Shown one piece after another: positions 19,838-29,038 of a DNA stretch of 46,603 bases. The DNA is from a bacterium. Its GTDB lineage: Bacteria; Armatimonadota; Chthonomonadetes; Chthonomonadales; Chthonomonadaceae. The stretch's first letter is position 1; each line of letters begins with the position of its first letter. A program made the translations under genes and the position numbers. A model generated the notes under the pieces. The model saw only the letters and a list, made by a program, of their open reading frames with translations, was not told the DNA's origin and did no database searches. Location: assembly GCA_021777995.1 (NCBI GenBank), contig JAJYCW010000016.1:1-46603 (forward strand). Reading direction: 5' to 3'.

Positions 19838-19861
19838 GTTGGCTGTCCTCAAAATGGTAAC

Positions 19862-19890
19862 TTCCCCTCCGGTAGTTAACCGGAAGGGAA
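19862..19890 (-). terminator. Intercistronic hairpin
   Basis: TTCCCCTCCGGT (19862-19873) and ACCGGAAGGGAA (19879-19890) pair over 12 bp with one mismatch around the 5-nt loop AGTTA. It lies between the 141-residue secreted protein and paralog B. No U tract follows on the minus strand, so partial termination or mRNA-end protection is more likely than full termination. Confidence 0.55.
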
Positions 19891-19902
19891 ACTTTGCAGC
19901 GA

Positions 19903-20328
19903 CTACAGGATAAACTCACCCAGTACGTTTGAATAGATGAGGCTTATACCGGATCCGGGTGTTGCATAGTAGTATCCAGTCGCGCGCTCGTAACCGCTTG
20001 TAGGAATTATATTCCGGGCGAGGCGTGTGAAGGTGGTTGTGTAACCCAACATGTTCTCGGCCCAGGATTGGTAACTACCCGGTGCGCCTGTCAAAGGATC
20101 AACGGGCGCAAATTCGATGGAGACGGCTCCCCACATTCCGCCGGGTGCAGGCGAACTGCCAACAATCGTGAAGTCGTAGGTTTGCCCGAAAACAGGATAC
20201 GTGGGTGCATCTGTTGTGAGCGACACCCATGGCGTTTGCGCGTTCGCGATTTGCGGAACAAAGAATACAGACAGCGTCGCAAGAATGACCGTCATTAACA
20301 CAATTCGACGGGGGGACAGAATCGACAT
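19903..20328 (-). CDS. Small secreted protein (141 aa) under a repeat-bearing leader
   Basis: The ATG at 20328 has AAGGAG about 9 nt upstream, so I reject the codon 18 nt earlier. Residues 1-32 are a signal peptide with cleavage after IANA. The mature part is about 109 residues with many Tyr, Thr, Gly and Pro, probably a single beta-sandwich (TDAPTYPVFGQTYDFTIVGS opens like a cohesin or Big-type domain, weakly). I do not recognise it. It is the first of a same-strand series of secreted proteins, with a promoter at 20422-20451 and three 18-bp repeats in its predicted 5' leader. Confidence 0.6.
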   Translation of the reverse strand: MSILSPRRIVLMTVILATLSVFFVPQIANAQTPWVSLTTDAPTYPVFGQTYDFTIVGSSPAPGGMWGAVSIEFAPVDPLTGAPGSYQSWAENMLGYTTTFTRLARNIIPTSGYERATGYYYATPGSGISLIYSNVLGEFIL

Positions 20329-20354
20329 ACGGCTACACTCCTTCATGGAAATGT

Positions 20355-20415
20355 GCGCTCTGTATAATCAAAGCGCTCTGTATAATCAAAGCGCTCTGTA
20401 TAATCAAAGCGCTCT
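20355..20415. repeat. 18-bp tandem repeat, 3.4 copies
   Basis: The unit gcgctctgtataatcaaa occurs three times without any mismatch (20355-20372, 20373-20390, 20391-20408), followed by gcgctct. It begins at the predicted transcription start of the 141-residue secreted gene and fills its leader up to 12 bp before the SD. In the RNA each unit contains the self-complementary AGCGCU. On the plus strand each unit holds a perfect TATAAT. Copy-number change by slippage could tune expression. Confidence 0.95.
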
Positions 20416-20421
20416 AATTAC

Positions 20422-20451
20422 ATAATAGCACATTAACGACATTACTGTCAA
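20422..20451 (-). promoter_or_regulatory. Sigma-70 promoter of the secreted-protein series
   Basis: On the minus strand TTGACA (20451-20446, perfect) and TATTAT (20427-20422, five of six) are separated by 18 bp. Transcription would start near 20415, the edge of the 18-bp repeat array. An imperfect inverted repeat (AATTTAATTGC/GCAATTGAATT, 20450-20476) touches the -35. Confidence 0.7.
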
Positions 20452-20634
20452 TTTAATTGCAAAAGGCAATTGAATTAAAACCATGAGGATCAGAATTAGC
20501 TGCAATGCGGGGCCAAAATCTGGAATAGGAATGGGTGGAGATGGGCGCTTGCTCACCGGTTTTACTGCGCGCCTGTTGTGCTGATTGACGGCAACGTGAG
20601 TGTGAGTTGTGCGGCCCTCAGGGCTAATACCGCT

Positions 20635-21591
20635 TTACGGACTGCCCTGCGGCTTTGTGGAATGCGCACGTGGGTGCGCACTTCGGTATACCTCGCGCAG
20701 CCGGTCTCTGCTCACTTGCGTGTAGATTTCGGTTGTCGTCACCTTGCTGTGGCCAAGCATCTCCTGAATAACCCGCAAATCGGCCCCATTGTTTAGCAGA
20801 TGCGTTGCAAATGAGTGGCGCATAGTATGAGGGGATATTCGCGCAGGGATTCCCGCTCCTTTGGCCCGCTTTATAAGTATGTTTCTCACCTGTGCGCGAG
20901 AAATTTGCCCACCCTTGTTATTGGGGAACAGAAAGGGGCTGTTGGCAACGGTGCGAGCACGGGTTTTCGCCGTTCCCTGTTTAGCCTTCAATGGCAGGCG
21001 GGCAAGGTCGAGGTACCGCTGCAGCCATTGACAAGCGACCGCGCCCACGGGAACGATCCGCTCTTTACTTCCCTTGCCCATACAGCGCACAGTGCGACCG
21101 CGCATGTCTACGCTGTCTACTCGCAGGGTACACAGCTCGGACACACGTAGGCCAGAGGCATATAGCAACTCGCACATTGCTCGATCTCTCAGCTTTGCGC
21201 TTGTGTCGTTGTCACCAAATTCGAGCAGTGCTTTCATTCGCACCTCTGACAGCGGATGGGGCAGACGCCTTGGCCGCTTTCGGCTGGGTACCAGTTCCAT
21301 AAAGTCGTCAGTGCGAACCTCTACGGTCTGAAGGTACCGTGCAAAGGAATGCATCGCAGCGGATTTGCGAGTGATAGATGCCTCACTCAATCTCTTAGCA
21401 ACAAGGGCAGCAATATAAGCCTCTGCATGTGGGCGGGTCACCTCTTGTCCACTGCTAACTCCGACGGTGGAAAGGTAAGAGTGCAACTGCATCAAGTCAA
21501 TACGGTAACTCTCAATCGTGTTGCGTGAATGTCCACGTTCGGTGAGTTCATAGTCAAGAAATGACTCAATTTGAGATGCCAGACTGGTCAT
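20635..21591 (-). CDS. Tyrosine recombinase XerC/XerD
   Basis: This 318-residue site-specific recombinase is typical of XerC/XerD, which resolve chromosome dimers at dif. The N-terminal SAM-like domain contains RGHSRNTIESYRIDL. All catalytic residues are in place: R149 (SGLRVSEL), K176 (GKGSKER), H255 and R258 (HTMRHSFATHLL), H281 (MLGHSK) and nucleophile Y290 (TEIYTQVS). I take the ATG at 21591, preceded by GAGG, over one 21 nt earlier. No attachment sites or phage genes are nearby, which argues for the housekeeping role rather than an integrase. C versus D cannot be settled here. Confidence 0.9.
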   Translation of the reverse strand: MTSLASQIESFLDYELTERGHSRNTIESYRIDLMQLHSYLSTVGVSSGQEVTRPHAEAYIAALVAKRLSEASITRKSAAMHSFARYLQTVEVRTDDFMELVPSRKRPRRLPHPLSEVRMKALLEFGDNDTSAKLRDRAMCELLYASGLRVSELCTLRVDSVDMRGRTVRCMGKGSKERIVPVGAVACQWLQRYLDLARLPLKAKQGTAKTRARTVANSPFLFPNNKGGQISRAQVRNILIKRAKGAGIPARISPHTMRHSFATHLLNNGADLRVIQEMLGHSKVTTTEIYTQVSRDRLREVYRSAHPRAHSTKPQGSP

Positions 21592-21905
21592 GGTAAATGC
21601 CTCGCCGCCCATGCGAAAGCGGTATTACGCAAAGTAGTGACTCTGGTGCATGACATTGTGTTGATCCGCAACCTATGCCCCTGTCTCAGTCTATCGTCAT
21701 GAGAAGGCTCGACGGAATTTACTTCGTTGCTGCCGATTTATGAGGCGAGGAATCACGTTGAACTAGCAGGTAATTAGATTCAATCTAGATACCCATAATA
21801 CCCATATAGGCGCAGAATTATGGCGTAAGACTGGCTGCTGCGCGTTGAACACCATTAAAAATAATACATCAGCACGTAGCCTAACATGGCTACCTGGAGA
21901 TTGAA
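21592..21905. other. Divergent intergenic region upstream of the GloVer gene
   Basis: It holds the perfect 11-bp palindrome AGATTCAATCT (21776-21786) and a short GTAGCC/GGCTAC hairpin near 21875-21892 in the leader of the plus-strand GloVer gene, followed by the GGAG SD. No gene is visible. Confidence 0.4.
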
Positions 21906-23687
21906 ATGTACAAACTTGTAAGGCGCGGCCTGGCGGCCTCGCTTCTTGCTATGGCGTTCGCGTCGGGGCCGGCGTTGGCGACGCAACCCAATGCACCGGA
22001 TGATGCGGCGATACCCTTGCACGTGTTTAGCGGCTTGAATGGAATTACCAACTCAGACGGTGCTTATCCCATGCAGCTCTCACCTGGGCCAAATGGCACG
22101 TTTTACGGGGTAACGGACTCCGGGGGTAAGTATGGACAGGGCACCATCTTTCAGCTTTTTCCCTGGGGAGATATTACTACTGTAGCGTCCTTTCCGTTTC
22201 AGGCGCACGACAATCAACATGACGCAGTACCGGTAACATATGATCCTAACAACGGGAATATTTACGGTGTAACCATGGTGAACGGGCAGTATGGCAACGG
22301 AACCATTTATCAGGTGACGCCTACCGGCGTATTTTCGATACTGCACAGTTTTACTGGTAACGATGGTGCATACCCCGTAGCGAGTGTGGTAGTGGGAGCA
22401 AATGGTGATTTGTATGGGGCGACCGCGCTTGGTGGAAGCGGCTACGGCGTACTATATGAAGCATCGCCCAAAACCGGGAACATCACTGACCTGTACTATT
22501 TCCACGGTAACCCAGACGGCGCCAATGCAGAGAGCCCTGTTCTTGAGGATCTTGCCGGTAATCTGTACGGAACCACTTCGTATATTGGAGCACACAATTC
22601 CGGCACACTGTGGGAGTATTCGCCATCAACCAATTACTTTACCGTCTTACACGCTTTTGGTGCAACCAAGACGGACGGTACAGTGCCAAAAGGACGCCTC
22701 GTTTTTGGGCCAGATGGAAACATCTATGGGGTTACCGCGTTAGGTGGTGCCGGCAGTGCAGGCACAATCTACTCCTATAATCTGCAAGCCAAAGTTTATT
22801 CCATAGCGTATACATTCGGATCCCAGCTGCTAGATACGTCTGAACCAGAAGAGGGGCTTGCAGTCGGTCCTGGAAATGCTCTCTACGGGACCGGACAGCT
22901 TGGTGGACTCGGCGGATACGGGAGTGTGTTCCGGTTTGATCCGGCCACCGGCGCGTTAGACAATATTCACAGTTTCAATGGAACAGATGCCTCATTGTCC
23001 CGCTCGGGTGTTGTGGTGGGGCCAGATCACAACCTCTACGGCAGCGGATTCAGCGGTGGGATCGGCTTCGGGACAGTCTTTCGCGTAGGACCTCGCGCTG
23101 GCTATCTTAGCCCAAATCAGGTGGCCATTAACAACGGTGGCAACGGGAATTTCACGTTCTCGTTCTACGGTTCTGGCTTTGCAACGAATGCTGTCGTGGA
23201 GTGGAACGGGGTGCCCCTGCCAACCGTTTGGCACAGCGCCTATCGCCTGGATGCAACCGTAAATGCCGCCTCACTGCTTAGTAAGCAGAGCGCACGTATT
23301 ACCGTGTTCGATCCCAACTTGCCAAACAGCAGTGGCGCGCTCGTGATGCAAATCGGCTATTCTAGAGTGCAGGTAACCTCGCAGATAGTTTCAGTGACTA
23401 GCCCAGGGCCAGGAAAAGTTGCCGTACAGATCACGGTATCTAACACAGGGACGGCAAACGCAACAGGGGTCACACTGAATGCTGCCCTGCTATACGAGGG
23501 AGGAACTGCCCTGAAGCCGCAGCCGTGGACTCCAGTTTCGATTGGTACCTTAACGCCAGGGCAGTCGTTTTCTGTAACAGAAGTTTACAGTTACTCTGGT
23601 ATTACCGGGGCACGTGGAACCGAGTTGGTACGGGGTGTGGCAAACGGCGCCTCTTTTGCAGGGGCAACGACGCTTACGCTGCCTTAG
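21906..23687 (+). CDS. Secreted GloVer-repeat protein with C-terminal beta-sandwich domains
   Basis: This exported 593-residue protein has a signal peptide (cleavage near ALAT). About ten GloVer (Gloeobacter/Verrucomicrobium, TIGR03803-type) repeats follow, with alternating elements such as GNIYGVT, GTIYQVTP, FSILHSFTGNDGAYPVASVV and GDLYGATALGG; they should build a beta-propeller. From about residue 400 there is an IPT/TIG-like segment (NFTFSFYGSGFATNAVVEWN), then a CARDB-like domain (KVAVQITVSNTGTANATGVT). The protein is probably on the surface or in the matrix, and its ligand is unknown. It has no PEP-CTERM tail. GGAG 6 nt before the ATG supports the start. Confidence 0.88.
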   Translation: MYKLVRRGLAASLLAMAFASGPALATQPNAPDDAAIPLHVFSGLNGITNSDGAYPMQLSPGPNGTFYGVTDSGGKYGQGTIFQLFPWGDITTVASFPFQAHDNQHDAVPVTYDPNNGNIYGVTMVNGQYGNGTIYQVTPTGVFSILHSFTGNDGAYPVASVVVGANGDLYGATALGGSGYGVLYEASPKTGNITDLYYFHGNPDGANAESPVLEDLAGNLYGTTSYIGAHNSGTLWEYSPSTNYFTVLHAFGATKTDGTVPKGRLVFGPDGNIYGVTALGGAGSAGTIYSYNLQAKVYSIAYTFGSQLLDTSEPEEGLAVGPGNALYGTGQLGGLGGYGSVFRFDPATGALDNIHSFNGTDASLSRSGVVVGPDHNLYGSGFSGGIGFGTVFRVGPRAGYLSPNQVAINNGGNGNFTFSFYGSGFATNAVVEWNGVPLPTVWHSAYRLDATVNAASLLSKQSARITVFDPNLPNSSGALVMQIGYSRVQVTSQIVSVTSPGPGKVAVQITVSNTGTANATGVTLNAALLYEGGTALKPQPWTPVSIGTLTPGQSFSVTEVYSYSGITGARGTELVRGVANGASFAGATTLTLP

Positions 23688-23698
23688 GTGTCTACTTT

Positions 23699-23738
23699 CC
23701 TGCAGCATGTGCGCCTATTACGGTTCACGTGCTGCAGG
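23699..23738. terminator. Bidirectional hairpin between GloVer and moxR
   Basis: CCTGCAGCATGTG (23699-23711) pairs with CACGTGCTGCAGG (23726-23738) over 13 bp with one G-T and a 14-nt loop, between two convergent genes. Confidence 0.6.
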
Positions 23739-23776
23739 CTCCGAATCTAAATGAGATTTGATTTAGTTTTCCTGGT

Positions 23777-24778
23777 CTACACGCCCCGCCGGGCGGCAAC
23801 CATACTCTCTTCAATAAGACCGTCTATCAGTTTATCGGTTGTAATGTTTTCGGCGAACCCATCGTAGTTCAACAATATGCGATGCCTCAGTGCTGCGTGT
23901 GCCAGCGATTGTATATCCTCCATGGCAGCATTGTAGCGTCCTCTCGACAGCGCCCGCACCTTAGCTGCAGCCACCATTGCCTGCGACGCACGTGGGCTTG
24001 CACCACACCTAACATACTGTTTGACCAATGCAGGGGCATACTCATCATCAGGATGCGATGCCATGGTGAGCCGAATGGCTAATGAACGTACCTCCGGTGA
24101 GGCCGGCACAAGTTTTGCAAGCTCGCGCATTCGGAGGATATTCTCACCGGTCAACACAGTCGCTACCTGTGGGTTCTCTGTTCCCGTAGTGCGCTGAAGG
24201 ATGATATCCATCTCCTTATATGTAGGTCTCCTCGCGATAAGCTTGAACATGAACCTGTCTAACTGCGCCTCCGGCAGGGGATACGTGCCCTCTTGCTCAA
24301 TTGGATTCTGCGTTGCCATGACAAAGAAAGGGGAGGGTAGCAGATGTGACTGCCCAGAAATGGATACAGATTTCTCCTGCATCGCTTCCAGCATTGCACT
24401 CTGGGTTTTTGGAGTTGCGCGATTAATCTCGTCCGCCAACACCAAGCCCGCGAAGATTGGTCCCGGCTGAAATCGAAACGTGCGCCTGCCGTGTTCTGCC
24501 TCTTCAATAAGGTTGGTGCCTGTGATGTCCGCTGGCATCAGATCTGGCGTGAACTGAATGCGAGTAAACTTCAGTCCCACAGCTTCGGCTAGCGTACGAA
24601 CAAGCAGAGTTTTGCCCAAACCCGGAACACCCTCAAGAAGGATATGACCACCCGTGATGAGAGCCACCACTACGGGCTCTATTACATCAGTCTGCCCAAC
24701 AATTACCTTCTGTATCTCCTGGTGAAGGCATTCAAACGAGTGCATGAACTCTTTTGCAGCCAACTCTACGTCACTCAA
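23777..24778 (-). CDS. MoxR-family AAA+ ATPase
   Basis: The 333-residue ATPase has the MoxR layout: an opening helix with IQKVIVGQTDVIEPVV, Walker A GVPGLGKT (near 50-57), the FTPDLMPADITGTN motif, Walker B LVLADEINRA, and the PLPEAQLDRFMFK sensor region. MoxR proteins are thought to be chaperones for VWA-domain or secreted enzymes. The frame extends to 24892 inside the upstream gene. The TTG at 24778 has AAGGAG 6 nt upstream and lies after the upstream stop, so I take it as the start. The usual partner genes (DUF58, VWA, transglutaminase) are absent: the next gene is on the other strand. Confidence 0.9.
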   Translation of the reverse strand: MSDVELAAKEFMHSFECLHQEIQKVIVGQTDVIEPVVVALITGGHILLEGVPGLGKTLLVRTLAEAVGLKFTRIQFTPDLMPADITGTNLIEEAEHGRRTFRFQPGPIFAGLVLADEINRATPKTQSAMLEAMQEKSVSISGQSHLLPSPFFVMATQNPIEQEGTYPLPEAQLDRFMFKLIARRPTYKEMDIILQRTTGTENPQVATVLTGENILRMRELAKLVPASPEVRSLAIRLTMASHPDDEYAPALVKQYVRCGASPRASQAMVAAAKVRALSRGRYNAAMEDIQSLAHAALRHRILLNYDGFAENITTDKLIDGLIEESMVAARRGV

Positions 24779-24803
24779 ACCGTGCTCCTTGCTATGGTTG
24801 GTA

Positions 24804-26501
24804 CTATCTGCGTTGAAGGGAGGAGAAGTAGTTGCGTACCTGCACCTGCATGGCAGGCGGAATATTATGCTGGCGCAATGCTGTTTCCTCACGAGACATT
24901 ATGCCGGGGGCAACGGTGTATGTGGGTGTAGATCCTGTCACCCGCCCCGGAGGAGTGCGAAAAACCTGGGTGATTTCCCCGCTGCTAGTGGTAACCCTGC
25001 CAGCTATTCTTGCGTTAGCAATAGGCGTTGCGGAGGGCAGTAATATGGACGTTTTTCCCTTATTTGCCACCTGCTTACTGGGCAAAGGTACTGTGTTTTG
25101 TGACTGAAAGGTGAGCGCCTGCCGAGGATGTCCGCGTCCTTGTGGCAGCGGTACATAACGATTATGCGATCCGCTAAGAGTATATCCTGTTCCGCCAGCG
25201 GGATGCGGACCAGGAGAGGTTGTCTGGGCGTAGCCATGATTGATCAACTGCTGAGCCTGTTTGAGTGCATCAATCCCGCGCTTGGTGCTCGCCGTGATTG
25301 GACTGGAGCCCGATAGCGCCTCTGCCGCTTGCCGCACAGCTTGCGCCATTCCTGTCAGACCGCCGCTTCCAGAAGATTTACCTGTCTGCCTCAGGCTTTT
25401 GGCAGACTTGGTAAGCGCGTCTACCTTTGCAGCCGCTTCCCGTTGGCCGCTTTGCCTTAACGCCTGTGAAACGGCGTGCAACATCGATTGAACGGCCAGG
25501 GAAGTTTGCCTGTTGTGCCGTCTGCCTAACGACGCGACCAACTTCTGAAGGTTCGCCTGCACCTCTGATTCGCGTTTGGATTGCAGGGCGAGTGCCAGCG
25601 AATGCGCTTGGGCAGCAGCTGGAGGTAGAGTTGACCCGGTATTTCTGGCCCCTTTTGCAGTGGACAATTCGCTGGAACGGGTGCCATTGGGTAAGGATGA
25701 CTGCCATTTTGCAAGCGCATTGGCAGCTACGCTGTGCGGTGCGGCGCTCTCCGCGGTCACTGCGGCATCGATGAGTCGCTGCAGTTGCGCCGAAATTGTG
25801 TGCTGCTTAACGAGTGCCATTTCGGGTGAAAGGTCGCGGCGTTGCATTTTGTCGGCAAGAGATCGTAGCTCGCGGGCTGCCGTCAAAGCTTGGGGTGCCT
25901 GCAGGTTACGGGCAGCAACAGACGTTAGCTGTGCCGCGGAGCGAACCTGGCGCGCCCGCGCCACCATTTCATTAACGTCACTCTGCTTATGCGTAACTGC
26001 AAAAGGCAGATTCACGTGGTACACAAGTGCCGTTAGGCATGTGCATGCAAACGCTGTAGAGAGTGACCGCGGCAGCTTAAAGGGAAAAAGGCAACGGAGA
26101 TCCTGAGACCTCAGGTGATTTATTGCACAACCGGTAACCAGCGAACGAAATGGATGATCCATCTGCTGTTCAATGTAGAGAGCTGCGGACAGACTATCCT
26201 TTAAATCGGCACGAAATTCCGTGATCTTTGCCGCATAGCTTTCGGGTAACGGCCACAAACCAGCTAGAGCCGGTAGTACAGTACCAGAAGTTAATAGCAC
26301 AACAGCAACCTGCAGCTCGCTTGGGCGCGTTCCCATCCTAAGGTGGTCCACGACTATCCAGATTATGATGAAGAGGCATGCAGACGCGATGGAGGTTGGA
26401 AGGACATTCCACGCGCGAATTAGTCGCAGCCTCCGTCGCACAGGCAGCAACGCAATGTGCAAATCACTATTCTGTGTGTCCAAGTTGCGAGCCTGTATCA
26501 T
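24804..26501 (-). CDS. Membrane protein with long helical domain (DUF4175-like layout)
   Basis: The 565-residue protein has two hydrophobic segments near residues 34-52 and 62-82, another near 147-165, then a periplasmic-looking Ala/Gln/Ser-rich helical region of about 280 residues with many heptad patterns (ARELRSLADKMQRRDL; VRQAAEALSGSSPITAS). The last 130 residues are Thr/Pro/Ser-rich and probably disordered, ending RNYFSSLQRR. Such proteins (DUF4175-like) stand beside MoxR in several phyla, but the family call is tentative. Its ATG overlaps the stop of the upstream permease (ATGA), and moxR follows at once. Confidence 0.65.
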   Translation of the reverse strand: MIQARNLDTQNSDLHIALLPVRRRLRLIRAWNVLPTSIASACLFIIIWIVVDHLRMGTRPSELQVAVVLLTSGTVLPALAGLWPLPESYAAKITEFRADLKDSLSAALYIEQQMDHPFRSLVTGCAINHLRSQDLRCLFPFKLPRSLSTAFACTCLTALVYHVNLPFAVTHKQSDVNEMVARARQVRSAAQLTSVAARNLQAPQALTAARELRSLADKMQRRDLSPEMALVKQHTISAQLQRLIDAAVTAESAAPHSVAANALAKWQSSLPNGTRSSELSTAKGARNTGSTLPPAAAQAHSLALALQSKRESEVQANLQKLVASLGRRHNRQTSLAVQSMLHAVSQALRQSGQREAAAKVDALTKSAKSLRQTGKSSGSGGLTGMAQAVRQAAEALSGSSPITASTKRGIDALKQAQQLINHGYAQTTSPGPHPAGGTGYTLSGSHNRYVPLPQGRGHPRQALTFQSQNTVPLPSKQVANKGKTSILLPSATPIANARIAGRVTTSSGEITQVFRTPPGRVTGSTPTYTVAPGIMSREETALRQHNIPPAMQVQVRNYFSSLQRR

Positions 26502-28057
26502 GGCTCAGTAATCGATCTAGAACGACTACGCCACCTGTTGCCAACTGCAATCAACCCAACAATCACAATCGAGGCGATTAGCCACCGCGTAAACACGAGA
26601 CTTGCAAATTGTGAGCTTGTTGGCATGGCTGAATCGCTATTAAACGCTGTGGGCTGAAAGAAGAAATAGGTCACTGCAAATGGATGAAGATAGAGGAGTG
26701 ACAAGCGAATTTGCGAGTTAACCGTATTGGTTAATCCTATTACCCCAGCTACAATAATAACTGATAGGGCCATGCACATCGCTGCCCATCGCTGATATGT
26801 TGCGCGCGACAGCAGGATACAAAACAGTGATAGGCCCGCTATAGAACATAGAACAGCTAAGAGCAGAAGTGCCAAATGACCACTGGGAACCTTCTGAACA
26901 TGGGCAGTTGTGCTACCTGCCAGGTAGATGGAGAGCATGAGTGCCGCGGTCATTACAACATGGACAAATCGTAACACGTCAGAATCTGCCCATCGACGAA
27001 CGAAGCTGTCATGTCGATTGTCCTGGTCGATTTGTGACTTCTGAATAGCTTTTGGACCATTGCTAGTTCCAAACAGAATCGTGAAAAGCACGATACCGCT
27101 GATGATGACAATTAACGGTGCATGCCCGTACTCTGTTGCACCAAAGTGGGCGTGCACATTGGTATTCACGGCGCTATGCGAATCATACCACGCCAGAGTT
27201 AGGCGCGCAGTAATCCATAACATAAATAGGGAGGAAAGAGCCCGATGGATGAGAACACCCCAACTGTTTTCTTTGCTGAGGTATAAAACCGCACTGTGAC
27301 ACATTAGTACCAGAACGAGGAATACATTAAGGTAGAAGATCACTCCTTCAGTTGTACCGCCAATGCCGTATAGGGCGGTATGTGGGTGCATTCCCAAGGC
27401 AATCTGCAGGGAAAATAAGGCCATACCTCCGACAGTTTGTAACGGGATAACTCGCGCGGCCAAGTACACCACAATCAAGATTAAGACTGTTGTATAGGAG
27501 GATAAAACAGCAAACATTGTGGTGCGGGCAATAGATGACCAGAGAATGCCCATCGCACCCATGAGCGCGGCACCCGCGGAAATGAACAAGAAGTAGGAGA
27601 CGACCATGTGGGCGTCTATTCCACCCAACACCTGGCAAAGAGCAAACAGAGGCAGTGTAGTAAACGTTAAAAGTATTGAAAAACAGGCTCCCGACAACAT
27701 TTTGCCCGTTACAATACACGTTGGGGACAACCCGGATATTAAAACCAGGTCCAGAGTCTGTTGTTCTCGCTCTATTGTGATGGCACCGCTTGTAATGGCA
27801 GGGGTTACGAATATCACAAGCATGGACTGTACTGTCACGAGTACCCCAAAGATTAGGGAGCCTATGGTAGCGGTTTCTGGGCCGGCAGTACTGTGGCGAA
27901 CGGCGAAGCTCCAGAATGCAAGCTCGCCGACCAATACTGCAGAAAGAACCGCAACGTAGCCAAAGATTAGCCACATTGCCCGTGTTCCGCGCATACGCAC
28001 GCGAAATTCTCTGGTGAGAACCGGATTGTCCCATAAAAGGTGGCTCAGCATTTCCAT
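26498..28057 (-). CDS. ABC-2 type transporter permease (long form)
   Basis: This 519-residue inner-membrane permease opens NPVLTREFRVRMRGTRAMW, the cytoplasmic helix typical of ABC-2 permeases, followed by six TM helices. The motif ITIEREQQTLDLVLISGLSP after TM2 is the family hallmark for the GldF/NosY class. Further TM helices and a long loop lie in the second half. It begins one base after the ATPase stop and overlaps the next gene by 4 bp. It presumably pairs with the ATPase and the second permease to form one exporter or motility-type complex; the substrate is not evident. Confidence 0.85.
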   Translation of the reverse strand: MEMLSHLLWDNPVLTREFRVRMRGTRAMWLIFGYVAVLSAVLVGELAFWSFAVRHSTAGPETATIGSLIFGVLVTVQSMLVIFVTPAITSGAITIEREQQTLDLVLISGLSPTCIVTGKMLSGACFSILLTFTTLPLFALCQVLGGIDAHMVVSYFLFISAGAALMGAMGILWSSIARTTMFAVLSSYTTVLILIVVYLAARVIPLQTVGGMALFSLQIALGMHPHTALYGIGGTTEGVIFYLNVFLVLVLMCHSAVLYLSKENSWGVLIHRALSSLFMLWITARLTLAWYDSHSAVNTNVHAHFGATEYGHAPLIVIISGIVLFTILFGTSNGPKAIQKSQIDQDNRHDSFVRRWADSDVLRFVHVVMTAALMLSIYLAGSTTAHVQKVPSGHLALLLLAVLCSIAGLSLFCILLSRATYQRWAAMCMALSVIIVAGVIGLTNTVNSQIRLSLLYLHPFAVTYFFFQPTAFNSDSAMPTSSQFASLVFTRWLIASIVIVGLIAVGNRWRSRSRSITEP

Positions 28058-28058
28058 G

Positions 28059-29024
28059 CTAGTTAACTGCCCCCGTGGTTACAGCCATGAAAATATCCTC
28101 AAGGTCGGAGGGTGGCGCGTAAAAGGAGAGTACTTTAACGCCGGCATTAATCAGGCTGTTTAGCAGCTGGTATTCGCTGCCCGCCTCGCCAGCATACATA
28201 ATCGAGATGGAATTTGGCTCAGCTGTTCGATCCTGGGTTCCTGGGCTTTCAACGGTCACCAACGGAATGCGTGCGAGGACGTCCCTCGCTTTCTCTAAGT
28301 CCTCAACAACCCTCAGCAGGAATTTCATGCTGCCCTGTTTAGACTTGATGATCTCGTCAACTTTGCCCTGAACTAACAGTTTTCCACGCTCAATGATGCC
28401 AATCCTCGTGCAAAACTCCTCCATCTCCGGAAGTATGTGCGAGGATACCAGGATGGTTTTGCCCATCGACTGCAGTTCCTTGAGCAGCTCGCGAATCTCG
28501 ACACGAGCTCGTGGATCTAGTCCCGATGCAGGCTCGTCCAAAAGCAGAACGGCTGGATCATGAATAAGGGTTTTGGCAAGACATAGGCGTTGCTTCATAC
28601 CTCTAGATAAGGACTCTACGTAGGCATCTTTTTTAACGGTTAAGTCGGTGAGGTCTAACACACCACTTATTACACTTTCACGGGAGTGCCTTGGAATTTT
28701 GTATGCTGCGGCAAAAAAATCCAGATATTCCCAAACTTTGATGTCATCGTAAACACCAAAGAAATCTGGCATGTAGCCAATTGATCTACGCACCATCGAT
28801 GGTTCAAGAGAGACGTCATGTCCACAAACTACTGCTCGTCCAGATGTTGGTTGTAAAAGTGTAGATAGAATTCTAATAGTCGTGGTTTTGCCTGCTCCAT
28901 TAGGACCTATGAATCCAAATATCTCGCCTGCTTCCAACGTCAGAGAGAGATCATCAAGTGCAATAAGTTCGGTGCTGCCGGATCTATAGGTTCGGGACAA
29001 ATGTTCTACTAAAACGGTTGGCAA
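28059..29024 (-). CDS. ABC transporter ATP-binding protein
   Basis: A 321-residue cytoplasmic ATPase of the ABC-2 (CcmA/GldA-like) type. It shows Walker A GPNGAGKTT (40-48), the Q-loop region GYMPDFFGVYDDI (Q replaced by M-P-D-F), the signature LSRGMKQR (139-146), Walker B LLLDEP (160-165) and the H-loop SSHI. The C-terminal 100 residues form an extra domain common in exporters with degradative or regulatory roles. The TTG start has GAGGAGA about 9 nt upstream. It sits between two permease genes and surely serves both. Confidence 0.92.
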   Translation of the reverse strand: MPTVLVEHLSRTYRSGSTELIALDDLSLTLEAGEIFGFIGPNGAGKTTTIRILSTLLQPTSGRAVVCGHDVSLEPSMVRRSIGYMPDFFGVYDDIKVWEYLDFFAAAYKIPRHSRESVISGVLDLTDLTVKKDAYVESLSRGMKQRLCLAKTLIHDPAVLLLDEPASGLDPRARVEIRELLKELQSMGKTILVSSHILPEMEEFCTRIGIIERGKLLVQGKVDEIIKSKQGSMKFLLRVVEDLEKARDVLARIPLVTVESPGTQDRTAEPNSISIMYAGEAGSEYQLLNSLINAGVKVLSFYAPPSDLEDIFMAVTTGAVN

Positions 29025-29038
29025 CGACGGTTTCTCCT

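Noticed and set aside
20635..21591. Recombinase as part of an integrative element
   Set aside because: Its residues and length are those of housekeeping XerC/D, with no phage, excisionase or attachment repeats around it.
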